DNA of 64,000 nt from a virus: positions 62,001 to 126,000 of the IMG/VR virus record IMGVR_UViG_3300043418_000120; one strand, 5' to 3'. Made by a program: the position numbers and the translations under genes. Of the stretch, positions 24,359 to 33,337 are shown in pieces; the stretch's first letter is position 1; the number at the start of each line of letters is the position of its first letter. A model generated the notes under the pieces. That model did not search any database and was not told the DNA's origin. It worked only from the letters and a program-made list of their open reading frames with translations.

Positions 24359-25663
24359 ATGGCGTCAATTGTAGGTAGCTCAAAATACGGTGAAGGACAT
24401 AAGGTTGTTCTGAAAGAAGCCAGTAAGATGGCAGCTACCACTGTATCCGCATTCTCAGAACATAAGTACAAAGCTGGCGAAGCGGTCTTTGAGATTGCTA
24501 AGAAGGTATCCATCAAAGAAATCAACACAATCATCCAGATTGGTGCTGGTAAAGACAGCATTATGTTAAAGGACACCAAGGGTAAGTATGTCTTACTCAA
24601 AGGTTCCGAATCCTCAATCAACAATTCCTTCAATCACTTCAGCGATAACTCTAAGAGCAACACTGGCGATCTTACTGAACTGAAAGAAATTGTCAGCATG
24701 TATTTGTTCGAGTCGATCGTTGAGAACAACAAACTTCTAACTGAAGACCAGCTAATCAAGAAGCTGGGCGACAAGGCTAAACTCTACAAGACACTGTATT
24801 ACACAAGTGCCAAGGCTCAAGCTGATGAGTTGAAGAAGTTTATGAAGGGCGCAAAGGGTTATACCTACGAACGCCAACAACAAGACAAAACAGTTGCGAT
24901 CTATGCTCTTGGTCGTAAGTTATCTGGCAAAGCCAACGACAACTGGAATCCTGCTGACGTATGGATGTTCAAGAAGGCTATGAAGCTAGACACTATCCTT
25001 GCTTCTAAGTCAATTGACGAGCTCAACAGCCACATTGCCAATGCCTTTAAGAAGAAGGAAATTATCCCAATCTCCTTGAAGCAAGTTGAAGGCGATAAGG
25101 CTAAGATGGATATTGTCGACCCATCGTCGCAAATGACACAGAAGCTCGACTACGACATGACATTCCTGAAGGTTGACTTGTCTGACACATTTGCCAACTT
25201 CATTGTTCAAACCAAATCTGGTTTCGCTGTTCGATGCGGATTTAAAGCATCGGCAACTACACTGAACGTATCACTAGAAGGTCGCTTCATCGGCGCAGGT
25301 TTCCAACTTGGTGCTGTTGATGCTAAGCAGTATGGACCACACGTTAAACAAAACTACAACTACCAAGTGCGTAGTGGTGTTGGTGTTACATCTGTTGACC
25401 ACACAAAAGCGAAAGCCGAACTGAAAGCAATGTTCGCTGCGTATCCTCGCCTATCTAATACATTGAAAGATTATAAGCAAGCTGAAGCTATCTTCAACAA
25501 GGCTGATAAACTTACCAAGGATAGATTCGCAAACCTAATCTCTTACTTGTATAGTTTCTTGATGGCACCGAAGGGCGCTAAGTTTAAAGACAATATGACA
25601 TTCTGCTACTTCAGCTCAAAGAAGCTGACTGCTGGTAGCTGTATCTATACAATCATCCACTAA
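24359..25663 (+). CDS. Large hypothetical protein
   Basis: A 434-residue Lys-rich protein with no firm family match. A WNPADVWMFKK segment near residue 200 recalls a motif seen in restriction-type PD-(D/E)xK nucleases, and the C-terminal half is beta-rich with a YNYQVRSG stretch. It opens the block of internal-virion candidates but lacks their capsid-targeting N terminus. Nuclease or structural role both remain open. Confidence 0.7.
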   Translation: MASIVGSSKYGEGHKVVLKEASKMAATTVSAFSEHKYKAGEAVFEIAKKVSIKEINTIIQIGAGKDSIMLKDTKGKYVLLKGSESSINNSFNHFSDNSKSNTGDLTELKEIVSMYLFESIVENNKLLTEDQLIKKLGDKAKLYKTLYYTSAKAQADELKKFMKGAKGYTYERQQQDKTVAIYALGRKLSGKANDNWNPADVWMFKKAMKLDTILASKSIDELNSHIANAFKKKEIIPISLKQVEGDKAKMDIVDPSSQMTQKLDYDMTFLKVDLSDTFANFIVQTKSGFAVRCGFKASATTLNVSLEGRFIGAGFQLGAVDAKQYGPHVKQNYNYQVRSGVGVTSVDHTKAKAELKAMFAAYPRLSNTLKDYKQAEAIFNKADKLTKDRFANLISYLYSFLMAPKGAKFKDNMTFCYFSSKKLTAGSCIYTIIH

Positions 25664-25671
25664 GGAACAAC

Positions 25672-26847
25672 ATGAAATCGTTTCTACAATATATTACCGA
25701 GGAAGCTGAAGGCGCGAAGCTAAAGCATATTCACCATGCTGAAGATCGTCCTCTGTATCACGGAGCTAAAGGCTTCGAGCATGCGCATGGCGCATTGACA
25801 CAGGCTCACCAGCATATGGTAAGTGGACACTCTAATAGCAACCTGACAATGAAGTATGACGGTTCTCCAGCTGTTGTTTATGGACATCACCCTGAGAATG
25901 GTAAATTCTTCGTCGCTTCTAAGTCTGCGTTCAACAAGAACCCAAAGCTGAACTACACTCACGCCGATATCCAAAAGCATCATGGCCATGCTCCTGGACT
26001 TGTGGATAAGTTGGGCGCGGCTCTTTCTCACCTACCAAAAGTTGCGCCAAAGAAAGGTGTCTATCAAGGCGACCTGATGCATAGTCATACTGACGTTGAG
26101 CATCACAAAAGTGGCTCAGCTTCATTTACGCCAAACACCATCAAGTACACTGCTCATGGCGCGGAGGCAGCTGCTGTTAAGAAGTCAAAGGTTGGTGTTG
26201 TTACTCATACACAATATCACGGTAAAGATATTACCTCGATGGCCGCATCGCCACACGTCGATCACCACAACTTTAAACAACATCCAGACGTATACCAAAA
26301 GTCTGCTGAGCACGACACAAGTAAGGTAAAGTACCCGAAGGCTGCTCAACAGAAATTCCTACACCACATCGGCGCAGCGCATGATATCCACAAGGAACAT
26401 GGCGCTAAGATGTACTCAGCTATACACCCACAACATGCTGGCGAAGCTGGTCATCTTGGTACATATATTAACCAAACAGTTCGTACTGGTGCAAAGCCAT
26501 CTGCTAAAGGTTTCCAGCAACACTTGACTGCTAAACATCAAGCAGCTGCTGATAAGTTGAAGAGCGAAGCGGGTAAGAGCAAGAAAACTACTGAGGGAGC
26601 TGCTCACGTTGCTCACGTTGAGAAGAACAAACCTCATTACGAAAATCTATTGAAGATGCATCAGCATATTCATGATGCCAAGAACGTTCTAGTGAAGCAT
26701 CTAGAAACACACGAAGGCGGTCTAGACCATCACATTGGAACAAAGAAGTCGAAGCCAGAAGGCTTTGTTGTTAACCACGCTAATGAGCCAACGAAGCTAG
26801 TCAATCGCGCTGAGTTTGCCAGAGCCAACCTACTGAAGACACGATAA
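25672..26847 (+). CDS. His-rich ligase/nucleotidyltransferase-like protein with capsid-targeting-like N terminus
   Basis: A 391-residue protein extremely rich in His and Lys. It begins MKSFLQYITEE, the same pattern as three neighbouring proteins and like the capsid-targeting peptide of T4 internal proteins. A K61-Y-D-G64 motif followed by SPAVVYG, and later GVYQGDLM, resemble motif I (nucleotidyl lysine) and a later motif of DNA/RNA ligases; from memory this matches the DUF6267 group. Thus it may be a ligase-fold enzyme packaged in the head; both points are inference. Confidence 0.7.
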   Translation: MKSFLQYITEEAEGAKLKHIHHAEDRPLYHGAKGFEHAHGALTQAHQHMVSGHSNSNLTMKYDGSPAVVYGHHPENGKFFVASKSAFNKNPKLNYTHADIQKHHGHAPGLVDKLGAALSHLPKVAPKKGVYQGDLMHSHTDVEHHKSGSASFTPNTIKYTAHGAEAAAVKKSKVGVVTHTQYHGKDITSMAASPHVDHHNFKQHPDVYQKSAEHDTSKVKYPKAAQQKFLHHIGAAHDIHKEHGAKMYSAIHPQHAGEAGHLGTYINQTVRTGAKPSAKGFQQHLTAKHQAAADKLKSEAGKSKKTTEGAAHVAHVEKNKPHYENLLKMHQHIHDAKNVLVKHLETHEGGLDHHIGTKKSKPEGFVVNHANEPTKLVNRAEFARANLLKTR

Positions 26848-27311
26848 TGATCTCATTCAAACAATACCTAGAAGAAGCCAAGCGTGGCTTGTGGGATAAC
26901 ATCCACGCAAAGCGCGAACGTATTAAGAACGGTTCAGGCGAGCGTATGCGAAAGCCAGGAAGTAAAGGCGCACCAACCGCTGCGAACTTGAAACAAGCTG
27001 CAGAATCGGTCGAGCACGAATGCGAGTGCGAAGAGAAGTGCGGATGCGATACTGTTCTTGAAGACGCTAAGGGGTACAAGAACCCAACAGGAGGTCTTAC
27101 CCAGAAAGGCAGAGACCATTATAATCGCGAAACTGGCGGAAACTTGAAAGCGCCAGTCACAACTCCTCCTTCTAAGCTAAAGAAGGGTAGCAAAGCTGCT
27201 AATCGCCGTAAGTCATTCTGCGCTAGAATGTCTGGCGTAGAAGGTCCAATGAAAGATGACAAAGGTCGTCCAACCCGCAAGGCTCTTGCTCTAAGAAAGT
27301 GGAACTGCTAA
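26847..27311 (+). CDS. DUF6321-like basic protein with capsid-targeting-like N terminus
   Basis: A 154-residue protein starting MISFKQYLEEA, then LWDNIHAKRERI, a Cys-rich patch (HECECEEKCGCD, residues about 51-62), and a C-terminal domain with NPTGGLTQKGRDHY and SKAANRRKSFCARMSGV that I recall as DUF6321. The domain is common in phages and strongly basic. Overlaps both neighbours at TAATG junctions. Probably a packaged DNA-binding protein. Confidence 0.72.
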   Translation: MISFKQYLEEAKRGLWDNIHAKRERIKNGSGERMRKPGSKGAPTAANLKQAAESVEHECECEEKCGCDTVLEDAKGYKNPTGGLTQKGRDHYNRETGGNLKAPVTTPPSKLKKGSKAANRRKSFCARMSGVEGPMKDDKGRPTRKALALRKWNC

Positions 27312-27925
27312 TGAAAAGATTTATCGACTATTTGTTCGAAGCTGCCGAGAAGCATCATGTGCTTGCGTTCGGTCGTATGAACCCAATCACTTCTGGTCAC
27401 GAGGCTGTTGTTAACAAGGTACACGATGTTGCCAAGAAACATAAAGCTGATCACACTGTTGTTGTTTCACATAGCCAAGACGCTAAGAAGAATCCTTTGA
27501 CTGGTGAACAAAAGGTTAAACATGCCAGCCGAGCATTCCCTGGAACAAAGGTGAAGTCTGCTAGCAAGGAACACCCTACAATCCTACACCATGCTGCTGA
27601 ACTACACAAGGCTGGCGTGCAACACTTACACGTTGTAGCTGGTTCTGACCGCCACCATGAGATGCATACACTGCTTCATAAATACAACAACGGCGAAAGC
27701 CATAAGCATGGTTCTTACCACTTCAAGTCTATCACAGTACACTCTTCAGGCGCACGCGACCCTGACGCTGAAGGAACAACTGGTATGTCTGCTAGCAAGA
27801 TGCGCGAACATGCTAGTAAAGGCGAGAAGGATAAATTCCATGCAGGCGCTCCATCAAAGATGAGCACTAAACACAAAGACGAAATGTATCATGAAGTAAG
27901 AAAGGGCATGGGGCACCATGACTGA
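27311..27925 (+). CDS. Cytidylyltransferase-like nucleotidyltransferase
   Basis: A 204-residue protein of the HIGH-type nucleotidyltransferase superfamily: FGRMNPITSGHEAVV (residues 20-34) carries the GH signature, and GMSASKMREHASKG is the ISxxxxR-like motif. Family members transfer nucleotides to phosphate esters (as in NAD or coenzyme synthesis). The N terminus MKRFIDYLFEA matches the capsid-targeting-like pattern of its neighbours. The ATG at 27311 overlaps the upstream stop. Confidence 0.78.
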   Translation: MKRFIDYLFEAAEKHHVLAFGRMNPITSGHEAVVNKVHDVAKKHKADHTVVVSHSQDAKKNPLTGEQKVKHASRAFPGTKVKSASKEHPTILHHAAELHKAGVQHLHVVAGSDRHHEMHTLLHKYNNGESHKHGSYHFKSITVHSSGARDPDAEGTTGMSASKMREHASKGEKDKFHAGAPSKMSTKHKDEMYHEVRKGMGHHD

Positions 27926-28877
27926 TTTAAACGATCTGTTCAAAGCAGCAGCTGACGAGAAGAGAAAACTCCGAGAGCAGCAAGAAAACTCTCCAGCTGG
28001 CAAGGCGTTGAAGGCAGTCCAAGAACGCCTAAAAGAACAGAACGAAATCGCTGCGCTATTTAGAGCCAAGCAAGCAGAAGTTGTTCAAGAAGCCATTCCT
28101 GAATTTGTGCCAGAACCGACTCCGACTGCAGCGCCAGATAACCTTGTCAATGCGGCAGTTACTGTTGCTCAGCAAACCAATCACGACTCGTTCCAGCAGC
28201 CAGCGCCTCAGCAAATTGACCAGAATATTGCTGCAATGATCAAGAAGATGCAATTCCTTGAGCAAGCTATTGGCAAGATTGCCGCTACTGGGCCAGGATC
28301 TGGTGAAGTAAACCTTCGATGGTTGGACGACGTTGATAGAAGCACGATACAAGATAATCGTTATCTGCGCTACAGCGCTGCAAGTAAAAAGTTCATCTTC
28401 GATGACGTTGATGCTGTTGGAGAGTATCTTACATTTTGGGACACAACCAGTAGAAACGTCACACAATCTGCGCAATATTTGCTAGAGCTGAACTCAACAA
28501 ATGGGTCTCGAAACATAACACTAGAGAATTCTTCTAAGATAACATTTACTAAAGCTGGCACATACATCATCAGTTACAGTTTACAGCTGGTTAATACTGG
28601 AAACGAACAGGAAGATGTGAATGTGTGGATCAAGAAAAATGGCCAAAACGTTGAAGACACAAACAGCATCTTTACTGTACCAGCAAGAAAGAATACGTCA
28701 ATTACTGGTAAGATGGTAGCTACTTCACCGATACCTGTTGATGTAAATGCTGGCGACTACATTCAAGTTTACCTGCATACAGACTCAAGTACTGTGAATA
28801 TTGATACTGTTAACGACGATTCTGTACATGGAATTCCTAGATCCCCCAGCGCAATTTTAGTTGTAACTAAAATGTAA
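27918..28877 (+). CDS. Virion structural protein with jelly-roll C-terminal domain
   Basis: A 319-residue protein. Residues 1-60 form a charged helix or coiled coil, residues 60-120 a Pro/Ala-rich linker, followed by VNLRWLDDVDRSTI and a RYLRYSAASKKFIFDDV element common in phage fibres. The C-terminal 130 residues look like a C1q/TNF-type jelly roll (GTYIISYSLQLVN, VNVWIKKNGQNV, VNAGDYIQVYL). Likely a trimeric fibre or head decoration protein. Confidence 0.75.
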   Translation: MTDLNDLFKAAADEKRKLREQQENSPAGKALKAVQERLKEQNEIAALFRAKQAEVVQEAIPEFVPEPTPTAAPDNLVNAAVTVAQQTNHDSFQQPAPQQIDQNIAAMIKKMQFLEQAIGKIAATGPGSGEVNLRWLDDVDRSTIQDNRYLRYSAASKKFIFDDVDAVGEYLTFWDTTSRNVTQSAQYLLELNSTNGSRNITLENSSKITFTKAGTYIISYSLQLVNTGNEQEDVNVWIKKNGQNVEDTNSIFTVPARKNTSITGKMVATSPIPVDVNAGDYIQVYLHTDSSTVNIDTVNDDSVHGIPRSPSAILVVTKM

Positions 28878-28881
28878 ATCT

Positions 28882-28889
28882 AATAAATA
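28882..28889 (+). promoter_or_regulatory. Late-promoter-like box AATAAATA
   Basis: One base off the T4 late box TATAAATA, located 29 bp before the ATG of the next virion-block gene with no -35 box. Consistent with a late promoter if the phage has a gp55-like sigma factor, which is not in the window. Confidence 0.45.
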
Positions 28890-28918
28890 AGTCATATATT
28901 TTAACATAGATGGATTAA

Positions 28919-30811
28919 ATGAAAGCATATAGTCAGTTCCTAAAAGAGCTGCCTTCAAAGAAGGTAGTATTTGCGTATGGCGATTTTCAAGCGCCAACGA
29001 ATGGTCACGAACTTCTCATCAAAACGGTTGAGAAAGTTGCCAATGAGCAGGCTGTGCCTCATGTAATCTACACATCTCAGAAGACCCTTGCTGCTGATCG
29101 CAAGGCTCACTATCTGAAAAGAATGTTCCCAGAAGCCAATATCAAAGCTGCTGGGAACACACTCATTGAGGCAGCTAAAGACCTCAACAAGAAATACAAA
29201 AGCATCATTCTAGTTACTGGCGTTGACCAAGTAACTGAGTGTAAGAAGCTCCTAGAATCCAAAAACGGAAAAGAATATAACTTCGACACAATCACAGTAG
29301 TTTCTACTGGCGAGCGCGACGCTGATCTAGATACAACAGCCATCAAAGCTGCCAAGAAGGGCGATATTGAGTCATTCAAAGAAAGCCTTTGTCAGTCTAT
29401 CACATCAACCGATGCTATGCGCCTAATGAATGAGTTGAGAAGCGTTCACGATCTAGACCCAATTAAGCAAGATTTGAAGATCGCTACCGACTGGCTACGT
29501 GAGTCATATTTCCGTGGTGAGATCTATCAAATCGGCGACTTGGTTGAGTCGCAAGAAAAGACATTTGAAGTTGTTGATCGAGGTAGTAATTACCTTGTAG
29601 TTCTAGATGAGTCGGGAAAGACATTCCGCAAATGGCTCAAAGATATCCAGCCATCCACTTCTAACGACAGTATCGTTGAAAAACAAAACGATATCCTCGA
29701 AGCAACGAAGTGGTCTCCATCAGATAAAATCAAAGTAGCTAAGATTGTTGCTGGCGCACTAGGTGTTCAGAATCTAAACAGCACATCTAATCCAGAGCAA
29801 CTTGTTAACAACGCCCTGCGCTTTGTTCGTAACAAGCCAATGCGTCCAGAGTATGTTGCTATTCTAAAGAGAATGCTGCAGACTGCTAAGGAAGTTGGTA
29901 TTGATTTTGACGAGAAACTAATCCCACACAAAGTCGACGAAGCGCGCATGAGCGCAGCTGTTAAACTTCAGCGCGCATTCGAGCGCGAGCAAGAGAAGTC
30001 CGCAGCAAGCCGCAAGCGTGGCGAAGAATTGCTAAACCCAAAGAAACCAGAAGAGAAGAAGCCAGTCGCTGAGCATATCGTTAAGACTGGCTCAGGGTAT
30101 AAGCTGCTATCTAAGAAGACTGGTAAGAATCTTGGCACTGCTACAAGCAAGGCTGGTATTCTAAAGCGCGAGCGTGAAGTTGAATACTTCAAACACGTCA
30201 AAGAAGAAGCTGCCTTTGAAAAGGATGACGATATCCTAAAGGCAACTAACAACATCGACGATAACGCAAGAGTCTTCGACAGCGACATCTCTAAGATTAA
30301 AGAAATTGATCACGTCATCCACGCATATGACGACAAAGAACTTGCGTTTGTTGACCACGATACTGGTGAACACGTAGGTGATGTCCACGATGACGATAAG
30401 AAAACTGGCCAGCGTATTGAGCAGCCAGCAACTGAGACTGACGAATACCAAGGTTCTCGTTATGTCAAGGAAGAATACCTTGAAGAAGGCTTGAGTCGTA
30501 TGGAACGTATTATGCGTAAGCAACGTTTCATGAGAACTAAGTCAAAGCGCGAGCAGAGAGTTAAGATTGCTCTTCGCAAATCATCAAATATCATCACAAT
30601 GAGTAAACGCGCTCGACGCCTTGCTACTCATATGATCAAGACACGCATCCTGAGAAAAGATCCAGAGACTGCGTCGATCCCAGAAAAAGAACGAGTTGAG
30701 GCTCTTCTAAAGAAACGTCCGTTGTTGGTGAACCGTTTGGCTTCTCGCCTACTACCTAAGCTGCGTGAAGTTGAGAAGAACAGACTACGTCACCACAAAT
30801 ACACAAAATAA
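28919..30811 (+). CDS. Nucleotidyltransferase fused to basic C-terminal region
   Basis: A 630-residue protein. It begins with the capsid-targeting-like MKAYSQFLKEL, then a HIGH-type nucleotidyltransferase domain (AYGDFQAPTNGHELLI at residues 19-34) to about residue 170. The remainder contains charged helices, repeated EE-rich segments (VKEEAAFEKDDD, YVKEEYLEEGL) and a very basic C-terminal 110 residues full of Arg/Lys that probably bind DNA. Possible internal head protein delivered with DNA. An AATAAATA box lies upstream. Confidence 0.75.
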   Translation: MKAYSQFLKELPSKKVVFAYGDFQAPTNGHELLIKTVEKVANEQAVPHVIYTSQKTLAADRKAHYLKRMFPEANIKAAGNTLIEAAKDLNKKYKSIILVTGVDQVTECKKLLESKNGKEYNFDTITVVSTGERDADLDTTAIKAAKKGDIESFKESLCQSITSTDAMRLMNELRSVHDLDPIKQDLKIATDWLRESYFRGEIYQIGDLVESQEKTFEVVDRGSNYLVVLDESGKTFRKWLKDIQPSTSNDSIVEKQNDILEATKWSPSDKIKVAKIVAGALGVQNLNSTSNPEQLVNNALRFVRNKPMRPEYVAILKRMLQTAKEVGIDFDEKLIPHKVDEARMSAAVKLQRAFEREQEKSAASRKRGEELLNPKKPEEKKPVAEHIVKTGSGYKLLSKKTGKNLGTATSKAGILKREREVEYFKHVKEEAAFEKDDDILKATNNIDDNARVFDSDISKIKEIDHVIHAYDDKELAFVDHDTGEHVGDVHDDDKKTGQRIEQPATETDEYQGSRYVKEEYLEEGLSRMERIMRKQRFMRTKSKREQRVKIALRKSSNIITMSKRARRLATHMIKTRILRKDPETASIPEKERVEALLKKRPLLVNRLASRLLPKLREVEKNRLRHHKYTK

Positions 30812-30822
30812 TAGGAGCCGAT

Positions 30823-31254
30823 ATGGAATTAGAAATGTCCCTGAGAGTTGCCCTTGGCAATACTTTCATTATGTACTTCAAGGCGCATAGCCACCACTGG
30901 AATGTGGTTGGTATTGAGTTCTCTCAACTACACTCTTTCTTCGGCGATATCTACGAAGACGCATTCGACGCAGTTGACGGCTTGGCCGAAGAGCTCCGCG
31001 CTCTGAATGTAATGGCTCCAAAGACTTTGTCTGAAATGTACCATTATAAGACAATTAGCGAAGGAAATGTCGCTGTAACTGCTACAGAGATGCTGGAAGA
31101 CCTCAAAAATGCGAATGACGGAGTAATTGAATCCCTAAATAAGTCATTAGAGATCGCGACTCGTGAAAATAAGCAAGGGCTTGTTAACATGTTAGCCGAT
31201 CGTATCGACAAACATAGCAAGCACGGCTGGATGATTGGGAGTCACCTAAAATGA
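30823..31254 (+). CDS. Dps-like ferritin
   Basis: A 143-residue four-helix protein. All four Dps ferroxidase ligands are present with exact E. coli spacing: H25 and H37 on one side, D52 and E56 on the other (HHWNVVG, LHSFF, VDGLAE). Dps proteins form 12-mers that oxidise and store iron and protect DNA. The phage version lacks a basic N-terminal DNA-binding tail. It is coupled by ATGA to the 685-residue putative internal protein, which suggests joint expression. Confidence 0.85.
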   Translation: MELEMSLRVALGNTFIMYFKAHSHHWNVVGIEFSQLHSFFGDIYEDAFDAVDGLAEELRALNVMAPKTLSEMYHYKTISEGNVAVTATEMLEDLKNANDGVIESLNKSLEIATRENKQGLVNMLADRIDKHSKHGWMIGSHLK

Positions 31255-33308
31255 GTTACGACGATAACCGCACTGGATTTACTAAGCGCCCTCGTGAGGA
31301 CGACGAAGGTCACAGCAAGCCAAAATTCAAAGCCAAGTCTACAATGGATCGCCCACATACTGTTCACGTGGACGGTAAGGCATGGAAGAAGTTCGACAAT
31401 GGACACCAAGCTCATGCTGCAGCCAAGACCCTAGAAGCTAAAGGTAAGAAAGCAACTGCTATCGCTCACTTCAAGGAAGAAGCTGTCGATGAATCTATGA
31501 CTGATTCATGGAAGAGCGTTCAATCAATGGACAAAGGTTCTGTTCTTTCTGGTAAAGATGGCGCTAAGAAACGCCTTGCTTACTTGAACGCTGTTCATGC
31601 CCACCACAAGAAATTTGGCAATGATACTAAGAAAGTCAAGAGTGAGATTGAAAGTATCAATCGCTCACGTGTTGCTGAGGAAGTTGAACAAGTTAAAGAA
31701 GACACTCTTGTTGAAGGCTCATACGAAAAAGCTGAAGAAAATAAGCGTTCGGCTGAAGCAGCTAAGTCTCAAGCTAGACCATTCGACTACCATATGCATA
31801 TGGCTGACCACCACGACAATATGTCGCAGTGGCATGCATCAAAGGGTCGTCATGGCGAAGCAGATCGTCATGGAGAAAAATCTGACGAACATCACGAAAA
31901 AGCTATGTCTCTTAAAGAAGCTACTGCATACTACAACAAACCATCTTTCCTGAAGAAGATGGGTCGCGTCGCTAAGCAAGAACGTTTGGCTCGCGAGAAA
32001 AAAGAAAAGGAAGCCAAACCAGTGAAAGAAGATACTGATCTAGACGAAGGTCTTAAGCCAGGATGGATGCTAAAAGCTGACACGAATTTGGCCACTAAAC
32101 TCAAAGCGCAACTAGACCGCAAGAAGCACGTTCTTGGTAAACCAAGTCCAGGATATAAGCCCGATGAACCAAAGAAGAAAGTTTCTGAGGAAGTTAAGGT
32201 TTCTACAAACTCTTACGGCAAGAAGTCGACTCGTGAAGTATTGAACGCACTAAGCGGCAAGCAAGATATGTCTCCAGTCCAACAAGACATTAGCCCTGAT
32301 GCTTCTAAGAAGCCAGTTGGTAAAGTGTTGTCTGCTCTGAAGGGCAAACAAACAATGTCGCCAGTGAAGGAAGAAGTTCTCGACGAAGCTCGCGTTAATG
32401 GTCGCGAGTACGCGAGCCATGGTTTGATGCACCCTGATCACGCTAAGATGGACATCCATAAAGTATCTGGCCAACACGTCGACTTCTACGCTAGCAAGAC
32501 TGGTGATAAGATGCAAGGTAAGGTTGTTAAGAACGACGGCAAACACGTTCACATCCAAGCGCATTCCGATAAAGAAATCGGCGATGGTAAGCTACATAAA
32601 TTCAAAGTTCAAAGCTCACTGCCAACACAACACAACGAAGAAAAACAACCAGAAGGTTTGTATTCTTCAAAGCGTCAAGAAACTGACGGACAGCGTATTG
32701 CTCGTCTAGCTAAAGAAAAGCGCCAATCTGAGAAGAAAGAAAAGGTTGAAGAAGCTAAGAAAGAAGCCGCAGTAATGTGCGCTAACTGTGGTAAGCCATA
32801 TCACAAAGGTGAGTGTGATGGTGAACCAGAAAAAGAACTCAAAGAGGAAGAAGGTTATACACTTCACTCTAAGGAAACAAATGCGGACGGTACAATTACA
32901 ATCATCTTAAAGTCGCCAAGCGGCAAGTTGATCCGTCACAAAGGCAAAGGCGCAGCCAATGCTGTTAAGCAACGCTATGGCATTCAATCTGGCGTTCAGG
33001 AAGAAACTGAAACTCTAACAAAGGAAGACACGATGATCAATTCATTCAAATCATACATGCAAGAAGATCTGGACGAGGCAGCATGGCCAGGTACGCCAGA
33101 GTACAAAGCTAAATTCCCTGAAGTTAAGCGACTAGCTAAAGGCGAAAAGCAAAAGGGTGCTAAGGGCACTATCACTGGTACTGGTACTGGTGTTAAACAC
33201 GAACGTGATTACGAAAAGGCTGAGAAGGAGACTGGCGCTTCAGAAACTCAAGAGAAGCGTGGTCGTGGTCGTCCAAAAGGTTCAGCTTCTGGCGCTCGTC
33301 AAAAGTAA
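31251..33308 (+). CDS. Mosaic putative internal head protein with AT-hook
   Basis: A 685-residue very hydrophilic Lys/Glu/His-rich protein built of short unlike modules separated by acidic K-E-E/D-E-A segments, at least nine of them. Two modules repeat (VLNALSGKQDMSPV near residue 330 and VLSALKGKQTMSPV near residue 360). It has a zinc-knuckle-like CANCGKPYHKGEC and a C-terminal AT-hook RGRGRPKGS. At residue 595 an in-frame ATG (33033) with AAGGA opens MINSFKSYMQEDLDE, the capsid-targeting-like pattern. A DNA-binding, possibly protease-processed head protein is inferred. Confidence 0.75.
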   Translation: MSYDDNRTGFTKRPREDDEGHSKPKFKAKSTMDRPHTVHVDGKAWKKFDNGHQAHAAAKTLEAKGKKATAIAHFKEEAVDESMTDSWKSVQSMDKGSVLSGKDGAKKRLAYLNAVHAHHKKFGNDTKKVKSEIESINRSRVAEEVEQVKEDTLVEGSYEKAEENKRSAEAAKSQARPFDYHMHMADHHDNMSQWHASKGRHGEADRHGEKSDEHHEKAMSLKEATAYYNKPSFLKKMGRVAKQERLAREKKEKEAKPVKEDTDLDEGLKPGWMLKADTNLATKLKAQLDRKKHVLGKPSPGYKPDEPKKKVSEEVKVSTNSYGKKSTREVLNALSGKQDMSPVQQDISPDASKKPVGKVLSALKGKQTMSPVKEEVLDEARVNGREYASHGLMHPDHAKMDIHKVSGQHVDFYASKTGDKMQGKVVKNDGKHVHIQAHSDKEIGDGKLHKFKVQSSLPTQHNEEKQPEGLYSSKRQETDGQRIARLAKEKRQSEKKEKVEEAKKEAAVMCANCGKPYHKGECDGEPEKELKEEEGYTLHSKETNADGTITIILKSPSGKLIRHKGKGAANAVKQRYGIQSGVQEETETLTKEDTMINSFKSYMQEDLDEAAWPGTPEYKAKFPEVKRLAKGEKQKGAKGTITGTGTGVKHERDYEKAEKETGASETQEKRGRGRPKGSASGARQK
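33033..33308 (+). CDS. Possible nested in-frame gene (C-terminal part of the 685-residue protein)
   Basis: The ATG at 33033 lies 7 nt after AAGGA and would give a 91-residue basic protein that starts with the MxxFxxYxxE-like pattern of the neighbouring internal-head candidates and ends with the AT-hook. It may be an independent translation product or the scar of a gene fusion. Confidence 0.4.
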   Translation: MINSFKSYMQEDLDEAAWPGTPEYKAKFPEVKRLAKGEKQKGAKGTITGTGTGVKHERDYEKAEKETGASETQEKRGRGRPKGSASGARQK

Positions 33309-33337
33309 ACCAATAACAATAACAAAGGAGAACAACC

